A stretch of 64,000 bases of DNA from NCBI RefSeq assembly GCF_020497125.1, contig NC_059080.1:67426573-67490572 (forward strand). The letters are read 5' to 3'. The position numbers were made by a program, and so were the translations under genes. This document shows, piece after piece, positions 9,455 through 21,510 of this stretch (its first letter is position 1; each line of letters starts with the position of its first letter). The notes below the pieces were generated by a model, which did no database searches, was not told where the DNA came from, and saw nothing but the letters and a program-made list of their open reading frames with translations. The stretch is from Mauremys mutica. Lineage: Eukaryota > Chordata > Testudines > Geoemydidae.

Positions 9455-12400
9455 CCACAAGAGAGACCCACTCCAAGACACCCATTCACTTGGATGTCAG
9501 AGACCCAAGTGCAAGTCCCTGTTCTGGATCTGGAATTGAATCTGAACCAGGCTATTGGCTATTCTGGGGTCTGTGTCTCTGGCCAAATATTCCATTCTGG
9601 ACCTAGAAACCTTCCCAACAGGAAGTTAATCAAAACCAATACATTTCTGCAAAAAGTTTCAGTTTTCATGAATCAGTGAAAACATGTTTTGTGATAAAAT
9701 TCCTGACACAGCAGTCCCCCTGGACAGATCACAACACAGGTTCAGTGTCCTAAATAGTCATTCTTATCTCATCAGCAGCTACATCCACATTTGAGAGGTG
9801 CGCATGTGTCTCCAAAACAGCCACTAATTTTGACCCTTTCAGACTGCTAAATTTCCACAATATAAAGAAATGAGCATAAATGTAGATTTATATCAAATAT
9901 CTATGGAAAATTCAGTAAAGGCCCAGAGAGATCAGTCCCAATTTTTGGTTAAAGAACATGTGAGGATAGGCACTGGTGCATTCAGATAAATGAAGAAGCT
10001 AGCAGCCTAACTAGAGCACTGCTATCTGATGCCTGAAAACAAATGTGACCGAAAAGGTATGCTTTCAGACTAAGTAAGCAGGAAAACTAATTAGACAAGA
10101 AGCGACCGTGAACAAACATGTTAGCAGAATCAATAACTGGAACTGATCAGCTATTTCTTTAATTGTGCCAGCTGGGCTGTAGCGATGTGCTTAGCAGAGC
10201 TTAATTACCCGTTTCAGTTGTACAGCAGAGTTCTGTTTGTACCCCCCCCACACGCACACACACACTTTCTTTTATATCAGTAGCTGGGCATATGCCATTA
10301 AAGAAAGAAAAGACAGGGTTGAGAAATTACTGGAAAATGGGCCATCCTCATATATAAGATGATATTATATGAATAATCAAAAATAGCCTAGAAGACTTAT
10401 GCCAAATGTGACCTAATAAGAAAGTGAGCCATCAAGGAAATGTAACTAATTTCTTAATTTAAAGGACATTATGCACGCTGTATAATGCATGCAAAGCTGC
10501 ATTATAAAAAATTAGGATCCTTCTCTTTCATATTTCAAATGTGTGCAGTGTGGATTGTTCTAATTTGTAAAGCTATGATTGATCCAAGCGTAGAGTTCTG
10601 TTACTAAAGCAGTGAAGTCCACGTAGTACAGCTGCTTGGTACCATTAGTAAGAAATAGGGCAGACATAAAGTAAAGCAAATAAAGGGAGTAGGGAAGGGA
10701 AGGCGCTCACTGATTAATTACCAGGGGAAAAAAAATCTCGATTGATGTTTACTCCTCCTTAAGTGACAACAAAACAAAAGGGTTTAATAATTGTAAGGCT
10801 CTTATGAGTCTGCTACATGGAAAATCCATAGCTCTTTGGCTGTAACGGGCTGGAAGAAGCATAGCATTTCTGATCTATAGCAGTGCATAAACAGGTCTCC
10901 TTTAGAGCAGTTGTCACCCGGAAAAGTGAAAATTAAAAGAAATATACATTTTAATCAGTGATGAGTGAACATCAGGAGAGTCAGGAGTCTGATTCAAAGC
11001 CCACTGAAGTTGGTGGAAAGACTCCAGCCCCACAAAAACTTCAGTTCATAATCTTGTCCAAAGCTACCTACACTTTTTTCCCCCTCCTACTGTTTTCTGG
11101 ATCTGTCAGGCCACATCACTGCCACAAGAACAATGTTCTCTGGAATAATTTTCACACTTATAGTGCTACTCCCAGCCCAAAGCAGGGAGTACAAAGGTAA
11201 GAGTGAACTGATTCTAAAACGTTAGGCTGCATCTATTTGCATGGGAATTCTGTCCCAGCAGCTCCCCCTGCAGCTAGTAGAGAATCCACCCATGTGAACT
11301 CAGTTCCTGCTATGAAAGGAAGGCTGCTACTAATCCAGATTGCACAAGACAAAGGAAAGGGGGTAGAAACATGCATATGCACCTGTCCCTCTCCCTTCTC
11401 TAAATTTACTGGTACTGAAGGGGATAGATATCAGTTCTGGAGCCCATCCCTGTTTGCTGATATATGGAGGAGGAGATATATGCAAGTTAAAAACCTTTAA
11501 AATGAGCCACACTGGGATTCAGACTCAACAGTATCCAATAGCTGGCACCCCTAACCTTGACATCAGTCCTGGAGCAGGTCTCCCCACATACTACAGAGCT
11601 GGGAGTGAACAGCTAGCAATCCCTGGGCTATTCTCAGCAAGAGCTCAGTGCATATACACATGTTCGGTGCTAGCAACAAGGATCACCACTCGCTCAGAAT
11701 TCCAACAATTAAAGCTATGTCCTAAAAGTTAGCAGAACTTTTTCAAACTTTAGCAGTTCAAGATTCGTTTGTATTTTGCAAGAAGGTTTGAGCAGGTTGT
11801 TATTTTATCCAAATCAGTTCTCCTATGCTTCATTTTACCATTTCAGCCAGCAAGTTATCACCTGAATGATATTACTTTCTTGACCTGGCATATCTTTTTC
11901 ATACACATGACTTTTGTGAGGAGCTATTCAAAGGGCTCTGTGTTTGTGTGGGAAGCTACATCTGGCAGATGTCAGTTCTTTACAGAGAGAAGAGGTGAGT
12001 AGCTGGATTTATAGCAGGTTTGGGAAATTATAAAACAAAAGCATATTCTGCTAATGATAACAGAATCTTCAATCAAGAGCAGTCAATTATCTTGACAAGG
12101 AAAATAATTTGATATTACTTGGTGATAGGATAAAAATACATGAGATGATGTTATATCCCACCAACAGTCATGTCTTTTTTTTTTTTTTAAACACATAAGG
12201 TGTTTTTTGTGAGCATTTATATGTATTATACAAGACACACAGAATAAGATTTCAGGAGATATGAATTTCATCATTTTAAATGCTTCAGAAAGTGACTAAG
12301 TTTCCAAGCATTTATGGCTGATTACACATTGCAGCCACATTTTCATATGTGAGAAATTAAATCTGGCTATTAATTACAGATTCACACAGAGACTGCTAGT

Positions 12401-12775
12401 CAAGCAAATTAAGTTGTGCAGAGATTCAGTGGAGGGCAAATGCACTCTATGCTTACCAGTGGGACGAGCTCCACTATGGCCTGACACAAGCTTGCACAAA
12501 GGGTAGTGCTGGGAGCAGAGCAGGGAAGAACTAATAGCTCAGCAATGACAAAGATCTAAGAGCCCAACACCTCACAGAAGTGGAGCAAAGGGCCATGTCT
12601 GACACTTCAGAACACTTCACCTCAAGAGGCCTAATTACTCCAGTACTTTACATGGGGGAAGAAGGAATTTCACCTGCTATGAAATCAAAGGAGCTCCTTT
12701 CCAATTCAGTATAATATTTTTTTCACAATAATGGCAATCTAGGCCCAATCCTCCCTTCCTAGTACACTCCTGTAG
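9455..12775. other. Unassigned AT-rich sequence with candidate conserved non-coding blocks
   Basis: No exon or RNA gene recognised. Short (CA)n at 10252-10265. The blocks at about 10130-10240 and 10440-10620 are rich in AATTA/TTAATT-type homeodomain-like core sites, are not repetitive and look like single-copy sequence, so they are candidates for conserved regulatory DNA. An alignment would be needed to say more. Open frames at 10958-11732 are short and unrecognised. Confidence 0.35.
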
Positions 12776-12778
12776 AGA

Positions 12779-13468
12779 TGTAGACTCACCCCTGGAGCGC
12801 CTCCTGCTGGTGACTTCCAGGAATTAGTCCATTCCAGCTCCAGAGTGCTCTCTGCAGGCCAGTAATCTGCCTTACCTCACCCTGGCTCCTGTGTCCCTCC
12901 CAGGACCCCAGTGCCCCTTTAACTGGGGTGCTGCTCCCTGGCAGTACCCCACCAATTTGGGTCTCCCCTCCCTGGGGAACCCCCAACCCACTATCCCTTC
13001 ACCTCAGTTTTGGCTGCTGCCCGGTCTCCATCTAGCCCCCATTCACTGGAGAAGACTGCAGTATCAGCCACTCATCATAGGCAAAGGGGCCTGGACTGGC
13101 TGCCTTTACCTACCCTCAGGCTGCCCCTCTGCAAGCCCAATACCTAGGTGGGCCTAAAACTAGGCCCTGCAGCCTGGGGAGTTACTGGCCTAGGGCTTCC
13201 CAGCTCCTAAGGCCTTTCCCCAGCCCTGCCTCCCTCTAGGTCCCCTGGGTGAGTTCCCCAGCAGCCAGGCCTGTCTCCCTCTCCCCTCAGAGAGAGACTG
13301 GTACTTCTGGCTTCCCTGGCCTCCTTATAAGGCCCAGTTACTTAGTTTGGGGTGTGGCCCCAGCTGCAGCCACTTCCCCCAATCAGCCAGGGTTTTACCT
13401 TGCCCAGCCCCAGCCCTCTGCAGGGCTTTTCCAACCCCAGCGTCGGAGTGGGTGCTCACCCCGCTACA
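12779..13468 (-). mobile_element. GC-rich LTR-like repeat, antisense, copy 1
   Basis: Homologous end to end with 38204-38843: both begin GACTCACCCCTG(G/C)AGCGCC and continue through 'cttccaggaattag', 'tggggtgctg(c/t)cccctggcagta', 'agactgcagtatcagcc' and 'ggccccagctgcagccacttcccccaatcagcc', ending CCGCTACA or CTGCTACA. Read on the minus strand the unit begins TGTAGC and ends near 'GGGTGAGTCTACA', in agreement with TG...CA LTR termini. No internal retroviral genes flank it. It is probably a solo LTR. No clear target duplication was found. Confidence 0.6.
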
Positions 13469-13536
13469 ACCCCAAACTCACTCTAGTGGGAGTTTTGGGT
13501 GCAAAAGGGTCATAGAGTCATGCCTTTGATTGCCTT

Positions 13537-14745
13537 TGTGATGGGTTGGACCCCCCTTCTGATGTACTGGGATTTCATGAGCCTGTCTGCTCCACTAAAC
13601 TGGGCTCCCTCTCCCTGTTTTGCTGAATTAGGCTCACTGGCCTCTGACAGCACACACACACAGCTAGGGACGCACTAGCTGTAGAATATCACAGTCTGCA
13701 AACAGCTCTCTATGAGAAAACTCAGCTAGGAAATTTCCCAGCACTCAAGTGCAGCTCTCCTCTGGAAAATACACCCAAAATAATATTGTCTTGCTCTGTA
13801 GAGAAATCTATACAACGTAAGCTCATAAATTCACCCCCTCCCTCAATGTGGAGGAAGATATGCACTTCTTCCCCCATCCCCAGTTAGAAATTGCACAAAT
13901 TGGGTTTAATAATAAACAAACAAGTTTATTAACTATAAAAGGCAGATTTTAAGTGATTATAAGGGATAGCAAACAGAACAAGGCAGATTACTAAGCAAAT
14001 AAAACAAAACACGCATACTAAGCTTAAGATCTTAAAGAGACTGGTTTCAAGAAGTAATTTCTCACCCTAAATGTTTTCATCCTTTAGGAAATTTGCAGAG
14101 TTTCTGTAGCTTAGAGTTCAGGTATTTCTCTTTACAGACTAGACTCCTCTGTCTCAATCTGGACTCAGCCCTTGCCTTTCCCACAGCTCAATTCCTTTGT
14201 CTTTTCAGGTATTTTCAGCAGTCTTTCTTCTTGGGCAGGAAGGCAATGGAGAAGAGTCCTGTTTTTTGTACTCCCCAGCCTTAAATAGAATTTACGTAAG
14301 GCAGAAAGCCTTTGTTTCCAGTGGAAAAGTACTAGAAGTGTCCAGGGTGGCACTTTTTACCAGGTGACATTATCACCTCACCTTGCAGTAGCAAAGCAAC
14401 CATGAAACCAAATTTATTTGCAATGTCCACAGGAAGGAACTTCCGGAAAATGGGGGATCCACATCTTTGAAGACTCATTGTCTTTTTCCTAATGGCCCAT
14501 TAAGGCTGATTGCTTACTGTCTGGTGGGCATCTCCAAGTATAACAGTTGTAATTGTTACATAGTCAATATTCCTAACTTTAGATACAGAAATGATACATG
14601 CACACAAATTGGATAATCACATTCAGTAAATTATAACCTTTCCAATGATACCTTACAAGACCCATCCTGAATAAAATACACCTCAGTTATGCCATATCCA
14701 TATCATAAGCATATTTCCATGAAGAATATGGGGTGTAACCTCACA
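13537..14745 (-). mobile_element. Solo LTR of an endogenous retrovirus-like element, antisense
   Basis: On the minus strand it runs from TGTGAGGTTACACCCCATAT to 'AACCCATCACA', so it has TG...CA ends and is about 1.2 kb long. It is related to the plus-strand LTR at 27542-28780: both share 'gatgggt(c)atgtaaggt(g)tcattggaaa', 'ctgaatgtgattatcc(t/a)atttgt', 'gtatcatttttgtatctgaagtta' and 'aatattgactatgta'. A minus-strand AATAAA lies at 13925-13930 in the shared phrase GTTAATAAACTTG. Flanking GCCTT (13532-13536) and GCCGT (14746-14750) may be a decayed 5-bp duplication. No gag, pol or env remains. Confidence 0.7.
13925..13930 (-). promoter_or_regulatory. LTR polyadenylation signal AATAAA
   Basis: AATAAA on the minus strand inside the solo LTR, in the same context (GTTAATAAACTTG) as the signal at 28356-28361 of the related LTR. 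Confidence 0.5.
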
Positions 14746-14757
14746 GCCGTTACTTTA

Positions 14758-14800
14758 CTAGGGTGACCAGATTTTCACAATGACAAACCAGGACTGGGTC
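14758..14800. repeat. Fragment starting TAGGGTGACCAGAT
   Basis: A similar fragment occurs at 52590-52640 (AGTAGGGTGACCATACACCC). Probably the terminus of an old DNA element. Too short to classify. Confidence 0.35.
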
Positions 14801-15193
14801 ATTGTGGGATTGGGCAGACTGGGGAAGGTTTTGTGGTGATCAGAGAGGGGTGCAGGGGAAAGGCTTGGGCATAAGGAAGAGATGAAGAAGAAACTCCCCT
14901 CTGTCTCTTTCACCATCACCCTGTGTATTTGACTTCATATGCAGGGGAGGGCTGGCTTGAGGACCCAAGCAGAGGGGTAGCTCACTGAGAAACCTTGTGG
15001 GAGAGGGTGCAGGGCATGTAGAGTGGTGGTGCTTGAGGCAGACACACATGCACTCAGCTAGCCTGTATTCAGTTTCATTGTCTCAGCTGGCCAGATGACA
15101 AGTCTTGAGGGATTTACAAAATGCTGGGGGTTTTATAAAGCTAACAGGGAGCCCACAAAACAGGGACCTGCTCAGTGTTCAGGAGCCCGTGAT

Positions 15194-15640
15194 CAGGGCC
15201 TCCCAGAGGATTCAGGGGGCCTGGGGCCCTCGGTGGCGGGGGGGCCCTGCTTCGGCGGTAATTCAGCGGTGGGGGGTCCTTCCACTCAGGGACCCACCGC
15301 CAAAGTGCCCCGAAGACCTGCGGCAGGGGCCCCCCCACTGCCGAATTACCGCCGAAGGCCCAGCTCTTCAGCGGCGGGTCCCGGGGTGGAAGGACCTCCC
15401 GCCGCGGGTCTTCGGGGCACTTCGGCAGCGGGTCCCGGAGCAGAAGGACCCCCTGCCGCCGAATTACTGCCAAAGACCCGGAGCGGAAGCAGCTCAGGGA
15501 GCCCCAGGCCCCTGCAAGAGTTTTCTGGGGCCCTCGGAGTGAGTGAAGGACCCTGCTCCAAGGACCCCGAAAAACTCTCATGAGGGGCACTGCGGGGCCC
15601 GGGGCAAATTGCCCCACTTGCCCCCCCCCAGGCAGCCCTG
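15194..15640. mobile_element. GC-rich hAT-type element with 8-bp duplication
   Basis: The ends are CAGGGC-type: the left starts CAGGGCCTCCCAGAGGATTC, and the right, reverse-complemented, starts CAGGGCTGCCTGGGGGG. Flanking CCCGTGAT (15186-15193) and CCCATGAT (15641-15648) form an 8-bp duplication with one mismatch, the size expected for hAT. The interior is very GC- and CpG-rich, with repeated modules (GGCGGTAATTC, GGGACCCACCGCC and their complements). The 145-162-codon open frames on both strands reflect GC-rich composition, not genes. No transposase. Confidence 0.75.
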
Positions 15641-15722
15641 CCCATGATCATCCAGTTTTTCTTGAGAACTTAGTATGGATCACTGGGAAGGTCCTCCTTC
15701 ATACTATTATTTGTGTGACAGT

Positions 15723-15988
15723 AGTGCCTGAACAATCCAACTGAGATTGAGGCCCCATTGTGCTTGGCAGTGTACAAAACTGTGGTTAGAGATAGATCCT
15801 GCCACAAAGAGCTTATACTCTAAGTAACAAGACAGAGAAAGTCAGTATTAGAATCCCTATTTTACAGATGAGTAACTGAGGTACAGAGAGATAAGTGACT
15901 TGCCCAAGTAGTCCATAGGAGAGACAGGAATTAAATTCAAGTCTTCCAAGTCCCAGGACAATGTCTTAAACCATAAGACTATCTTTCC
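15723..15988 (+). repeat. MIR-like SINE
   Basis: Contains 'gaggccccattgtgcttggcagtgtacaaaac', 'tcctgccacaaagagcttatactctaa', then 'ccctattttacagatgagtaactgaggtacagagagataagtgacttgcccaa', the MIR-type order. Shorter relatives are at 30225-30315, 41025-41125, 56685-56760 and 63090-63270. Confidence 0.65.
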
Positions 15989-17229
15989 TCTTTCCTTTAT
16001 ATACTAACTGAATTTCATTCCAATTATCTTCCCATATGAAAAAATGACCTGAATGGAATTTGGGGGTTTGGGATGCAGAAGGAATATTTGGCTTTTGTGC
16101 ATTAAATCCAGCTACAACATTACAATCTGCTGTAACAACCTGACAGGGATTTTGTAAATGCAAAGGTGAGAATTTACTTTGAAAGGCAAAACATATTAAA
16201 AAGCAAAACAGCTTTGAGAAATGTTAGGCAAAGCTGTCATCGGTAAATTTCTGCAGGTACAATTTTTCCTCCGGTAGCATGATCAGAGAGCTAAGTACAG
16301 CAGTCAATATGTAGTAATCAGCCTAATGATTGCCTAATAGCTAAATTAGGAGAGTGACTCTTAATCATGCAATATGATGCCAATAGTCTAGCACTGAAAC
16401 CTAGACATGAAGCAAAACTCTTTGATTACACTTCACATTTTTAAAGACCTAATTAACTTTTATGAGACTTCTTGATTTTTTAAAAATCTTACGTAAATAG
16501 AGTATAATATGAAAACTATATAGAAAGCTGCAAGTGCATTTCTTAGTCACATCAGTATGCTAACTCCATGAGGAGCATAGGGGCACATACAAATATATAG
16601 ATCTATTACAACGATGGAATCCAGGAACATTAGTATTGTTAAAAATCTTTTGCCATCTTCTTTTTAATACTTTTTATTATTTTTCCATATAAACTTAAAA
16701 CCTCTAAAAATATATTTCACTTAAATGGTTTTACAGAAATACAGTCAAAATAGCACAATGTAATCTATTCCAGAACCATTTCACAATGAATTTGTCCCAT
16801 TGAAACTTAGAGAAAAGGTGTAAAGAAAATGAAAAATATCTAAAATATAGACAGTATAAAACACCAACAAAAAGACAAATGAACCAACGTAATCTCCCCT
16901 GTGAGCACCAATATATTTGATTAGTTATGTACCAGTTTTATTATTCTTTTTAGAAAGAGATTCCATTAAAAGTACTGTGATTTAGTGAATTCAGAATAAG
17001 CAACAAAATCCCAGAAACCACTTTGTTCAGTCAAGTCCATTTGACTTTTCCAGCTTCAGTAATTTCAACCATATTATAGATCACTCTTTCACAAAGCAAA
17101 GGAGCAGTAGTTTATTTAATAGTATATGCCTCCTAGTGGTAAAGTGCAATTTTGCAGTCTTTGCTCAGGGAAGATCTTTATAGATGCCAATGGGAGTTAG
17201 AATAGATAGTCTTAAGGGATACTGATATA
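15989..17229. other. Unassigned AT-rich sequence
   Basis: No gene, RNA or repeat family recognised. Strongly AT-rich in 16430-16960. Confidence 0.4.
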
Positions 17230-17230
17230 G

Positions 17231-17301
17231 GGTCTGATCCAATGCCCACTGAAGCCCATGGCAGTCTTTCTGCTGACTTAAATGAGCATTGAATCCAGCT
17301 A
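17231..17301. repeat. Short palindromic repeat, 'gatccaatgcccactga' type
   Basis: GGTCTGATCCAATGCCCACT at the left and AATGAGCATTGAATCCAGC at the right are imperfect reverse complements. The closest relative is 25121-25190. Confidence 0.5.
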
Positions 17302-18621
17302 ATGCAGCTAAATCCCATTTGTCTTATTCACAGAGTAGTCCTGTTGACCTCAAGGGGACTATTTGTGTGAATAAGGCCCTATTACTAATACAGTGACCTA
17401 GCCTAGGGAAAACCCATGCAATTAGATAACTTTTCATAAAGGAAAAAACAGGGAGACATTTCACACAGTGGTCCCAATCTAACTTCCATTGAACTGGAGT
17501 GTGGGGGGCGCAGGGTGTCCAGCAGGATCATGCACAGTACATTTTAAATCCTTTGCAAGCAACAGTACACCTTTTGAATTCCAAGACCCCCATGTGCCTA
17601 GATAATGAAAACAAGATCTTCAGGCCCTACATTTTAGAAATCAGATAATGAATTGAAATCATATCTTATATGAATTAGACTCTCTGAATCAATTTATATT
17701 AGGTCTCTTGCATGGAGGCTGATCCAGATGCTGTACATTTTTTAATTGATGGAAAAACCACATCAGCCAATTCTCCCATTATGGAGGATCTATTTACCTG
17801 TCTTCCAATTTTAAATCAAACAGGGGTGGGGGAGAATGGAAATAAATGAAAAGGTGTAGGAATTGGTATTTCATTCTCCCAAACTACTTTCTCCAGAATC
17901 TTACTGTATGTTTATGCCTAGTATTTAAATGTGATTACTTTGATGGATCATTGAATTGCCTTCACAAATTCTTAAGGCACAAATTCTAGAGCCTGTCTTC
18001 TATTATTCTTGTTTAAAAGTTTGGTGTGTGTGTCTGTCTCTCTCTGTTTTTTTAAACAAAGGTGCAGGTCAAAATAGTGTTTTATAATATGCATCTAATA
18101 TATTTTTCCTGGAAACCTGCCCAAAGTCATTTGGATAGCTGGCAAAATATGGAATCTGACAGTACAGGAATTGAGTGGACAGTTTGCCATTCCTAGGGGG
18201 ATCTATCTTTGGCAATAAATTTGGATTACGTCTGTTATTTGAGTGCGTCAGAACTGTGCCAAAAGCACTTTGGGATGTATAATAATAATAAATGAGTGTT
18301 GTTCAGTTAGCAGTGGAATTCTAATAGAGGGTGTATATAATTTCATCATAATCTCTTTACCATGTGACTGAATTTATGTCTCATAATAGATTAACCATAT
18401 TCAATACTTGATCCCACAAGTTCAAATAAATATACACATAGAATCTAATTGAACTCAGTGCCAGCAGTGGAATGCCCAGATCACAATGATTTCCTTCATT
18501 ACAGAGCCAAATGAAAAGAAAATTTGATGATAATGGCCAAATTCACTTCCGATGTAAGCAGGCACAATTCCATTGCAATCATTGGAGTTGAGACTGCTTA
18601 TCCCAGCTGTCAGTTTGTCTC
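17302..18621. other. Unassigned AT-rich sequence
   Basis: Nothing recognised as a gene. A (TG)n/(TC)n stretch lies near 18023-18050. Confidence 0.4.
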
Positions 18622-18624
18622 TAA

Positions 18625-18920
18625 GGGCTGCTCTTTACTACAGGGAGATTGACACTGCTGCAATCGATTGCAGCAGGAATCAATTTAGCGGGTCTAGTGA
18701 AGACCCACTAAATCAAAAGCAGAGTGCTCTCTGGTCGAGCCCGGTAATCCAGCTCTTCGAGAAGAGTAAGGGAAGTCGACTGGAGAGCATCTCCCATTGA
18801 TGCAGTGCAGTGAAGACACCATGGGAAGTCAACGTAAGTTACATCGACTCCAACTATGTTATTCACATAGCTGGAGTAGTGTAACTTAGGCTGACTTACC
18901 CCTGTAATGAAGACAAGCCC
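18625..18920. mobile_element. MITE with perfect TAA duplication
   Basis: Bounded by TAA at 18622-18624 and 18921-18923. Left end GGGCTGCTCTTTACTACAGG, right end, reverse-complemented, GGGCTTGTCTTCATTACAGG. About 296 bp, no coding region. The same structural type as the elements at 6601, 44517, 57908 and 59879. PIF/Harbinger affiliation is inferred from TSD size and GG-starting termini. Confidence 0.75.
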
Positions 18921-19268
18921 TAAGTCTGAAATGTCTGAAGAAGTCTTCACCTAATGGTGGGTACTAATGATCATTCCACATTCTAATTTATTTCAACTGT
19001 ATCAGCCAATCTAAAGAGATTTAGGTTTATTAAGTTCTTCAGACTGATGCAAAAATTTGTTTAGTCCTGCAAGGGCTGTGACTATAATTTATAATATAGC
19101 ACTTTGAATGTTTATAATGAATAGCAACTGTGCGCATCTCAGAAATGGCAATCCAATGAATACATAGGTTATATCTGAAGGCTATTGAAAAGCTTGCTAA
19201 GATGTGCAAATATGCACAAATGACTTTGGCACCTCTGAATAATGAGAGTCTGTGTAGAACGTGTATAG

Positions 19269-19800
19269 CAGTGGTCTCCAACCTTTTTACGCACAAGATC
19301 ACTTTTTGAATTGAAGTGCAACCCAGGATCTACCCTGCCCCTTCCCCAAGGGCCTGCCCTGTTCACTTCATTCCCCCCCGCATCACTAGCTTTCCCCCAC
19401 TCTCACTCGCTTTCACCGGATTGGGGTGGGGGAGTGGGATTCAGGAGGGGGTGAGGGCTCTGGACTGGGGCCAAGGGGTTTGGAGTGTGGGAGGAGGCTC
19501 CGGGTTGAGCATCGGGAAGGGGGTTGTGGTACAGGAGGGATAGAGGGTGCAAGCTCTGGGAGGAAGCAGGGCCGGCTCTAGGCACCAGCAAACCAAGCAC
19601 CTGCTTGGGGCGGCACATTTTCAGGGGCGGCATTCCGGCCATTTTTTTTTTTTGTGCTTCGGGCAGCAAAAGCCTAGAGCCAGCCCTGGCAGCACCCGCA
19701 CCTTGTCGCTGGGCTGGGCAGGCTCTGAGCAGGGGATACTCAGGCTGGAGGCTGCCCCACCGGGCACACAGAGCCGCCTGCAGTTTCCACAGGGACAAAC
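19269..19800 (+). mobile_element. hAT-like element fragment, start CAGTGGTCTCCAACC
   Basis: CAGTGGTCTCCAACCTTTTT followed by 'acgcacaagatcactttttgaatt' is a typical hAT-superfamily left end. The right part is GC-rich. A second hAT unit sits inside at 19567-19688. The right boundary is uncertain. Confidence 0.5.
19567..19688. mobile_element. 122-bp hAT MITE, CAGGGCCGGCTCTAGG ends
   Basis: The left end CAGGGCCGGCTCTAGGC and the right end, reverse-complemented, CAGGGCTGGCTCTAGGC form 17-bp inverted repeats with one mismatch. No matching 8-bp flanks were found. The element probably carries no function now. Confidence 0.75.
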
Positions 19801-21272
19801 AGTCAAATGTGGCACTATCCCATGATAGCATCCAGATATGAGGTCAATATTTCCAATAGCCTATCTGCAGCCCCGTTTACAGCTTTAAAAGATTTAGCCA
19901 ACATATTCAAATGTAGATGTCTCAAGTTAGGCTACGAAATCCATATTTGGGCATCCACGTAAAAGTGGTCTGTGTTTCAGGAAAGAAGAGCACCCTAAAA
20001 ATTCTATCGGTGCCAATGAGAGCTGCAGCTGATCAGCATTTCTAAAGACCAGACCACTTTTATTCAGGTGTCCAGGTATAGATTGAAAATGCCCAAGTTC
20101 AAAAGTGGCTGCAGGGAATTCCAAAGGGATGACCACAAAGGGTGTGTGAAGGATTTCATGCTGGCAGGGCAGGACATGAAATTTATTCTGTTTTGAGCTA
20201 AGAGGAGTAATTGTGTGCTGCACCTGTTGGAGGTGTAAGTGGGGCTACAGTTGCTTTAAGCCATCTTTACACCTTTCTGATACTGGCTGTTCTGGGCACC
20301 AGTGTGGCCTCAGAACAACTCCGTCCATTCATGGATGTCTATGGGCAGCAGCACTACCCAGAATCTCAGCAATGCTGTGTGCTGTGGCCTGCCCCACTCA
20401 ACCCCAACAAGCACTTTCTACCCCTAACCCTATCTCCTGCCCCTCTACCAAGGGTTGAGACACATCCTGTGCAAGACCTCTACAATATCCTTTCATGGTG
20501 CCTTCATTGGGGGAATTACACTCCCAGAGCACTGTACAGGGGATGAGCTGTGGGAGACAGGATCCTTGCCAATATCTCCATGTGTTGTGTAACATTGTCC
20601 AGTGCATAACCACTAGATCAGATAAGCAATGAATAAATTCTAAGTGATATTACATACTTCCAGCTCTCATAATGGAGCAGCATGATGTTATTCAGCACAG
20701 TTAGGGCTCTGATTGATGCTCACTTTGTTTGCTTTTGTGATAACCTGGAAATATTTATGAGAAAAAATCTTCAGTGTAGTGAGTGGGGCTTCTGCTGTGC
20801 AACTTCCATTAACAGTAACCAGTCACATGGCTAAATTCCTTCATCATACATTGAAGAGGCACACCCTGGTGTTCAATGACACTCAACCCCAAACGATCAT
20901 CTGGGTGATGTGTTAGTATTGGGCTAGCACATCTTGCTGTGTACTATAGACCATATCTAGTAATAGAGACTGAGATCTGCACATATTTGCATAGGTGTAT
21001 TTCTTTGTACATTTATTATATCAGGAGTGGATATGACAAGGGCTGCACTGTGTGCTCACATCATAATCAAACAAAGTTTATAAGTAAGGGAAAGATTATG
21101 GACCTGTCTTTATGACACAGAGCAGACTGCAAGACCAATGGAGTTAAATTGAAGCAGAGGGAGAAATAATCTGCTACTGGTATACATCAACAACAAAATA
21201 TTTCTCCACTTAAAGCAAGAGCAAGGAATTGAGATTCTATGGGTTCAATCCTGGCTCCATTGACATCAATGG
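19801..21272. other. Unassigned sequence
   Basis: No exon recognised. The open frames at 20211-20546 (up to 111 codons) overlap in three frames and are not similar to any protein I know. Confidence 0.4.
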
Positions 21273-21510
21273 CATAAGAACATAAGAACGGCCATACTGG
21301 GTCAGACCAATGGTCCATCTAGCCCACTATCCTGTCTTCTGTCAGTGGCCAGTGTCAGATGCTTCAGTGGGAATGAATAGGACAGGCCAATTTTGAATGA
21401 TCCATCCCTCATTGTCTAGTTCCAGTGTCTGGCTGTTGGAGCTTTAGGGACATCCAGAGCATGGGGTTGCATCCCTGACCATCTTCGCTAATTGTCATTG
21501 ATGACCCTGT
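21273..21510 (-). mobile_element. CR1-type LINE 3' fragment, antisense
   Basis: Starts ATAAGAACATAAGAACGGCC and 'atactgggtcagaccaatggtccatctagcccactatcctgtcttctg'. Collinear with the first 200 bp of 7549-8270. 5'-truncated. Confidence 0.8.

Noticed and set aside
15095..15583. 162-codon open frame, with a 158-codon frame on the opposite strand
   Set aside because: It overlaps the GC-rich hAT element and its flank. The long frames on three reading frames come from low stop-codon frequency in GC-rich DNA, and the peptide is proline/glycine/alanine-rich with no known domain.
19403..19831. 142-codon minus-strand frame
   Set aside because: It spans the nested hAT elements and is explained by their GC-rich sequence.
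20211..20546. 111-codon open frame
   Set aside because: Overlapping frames in the same place, no similarity recognised and no supporting signals.
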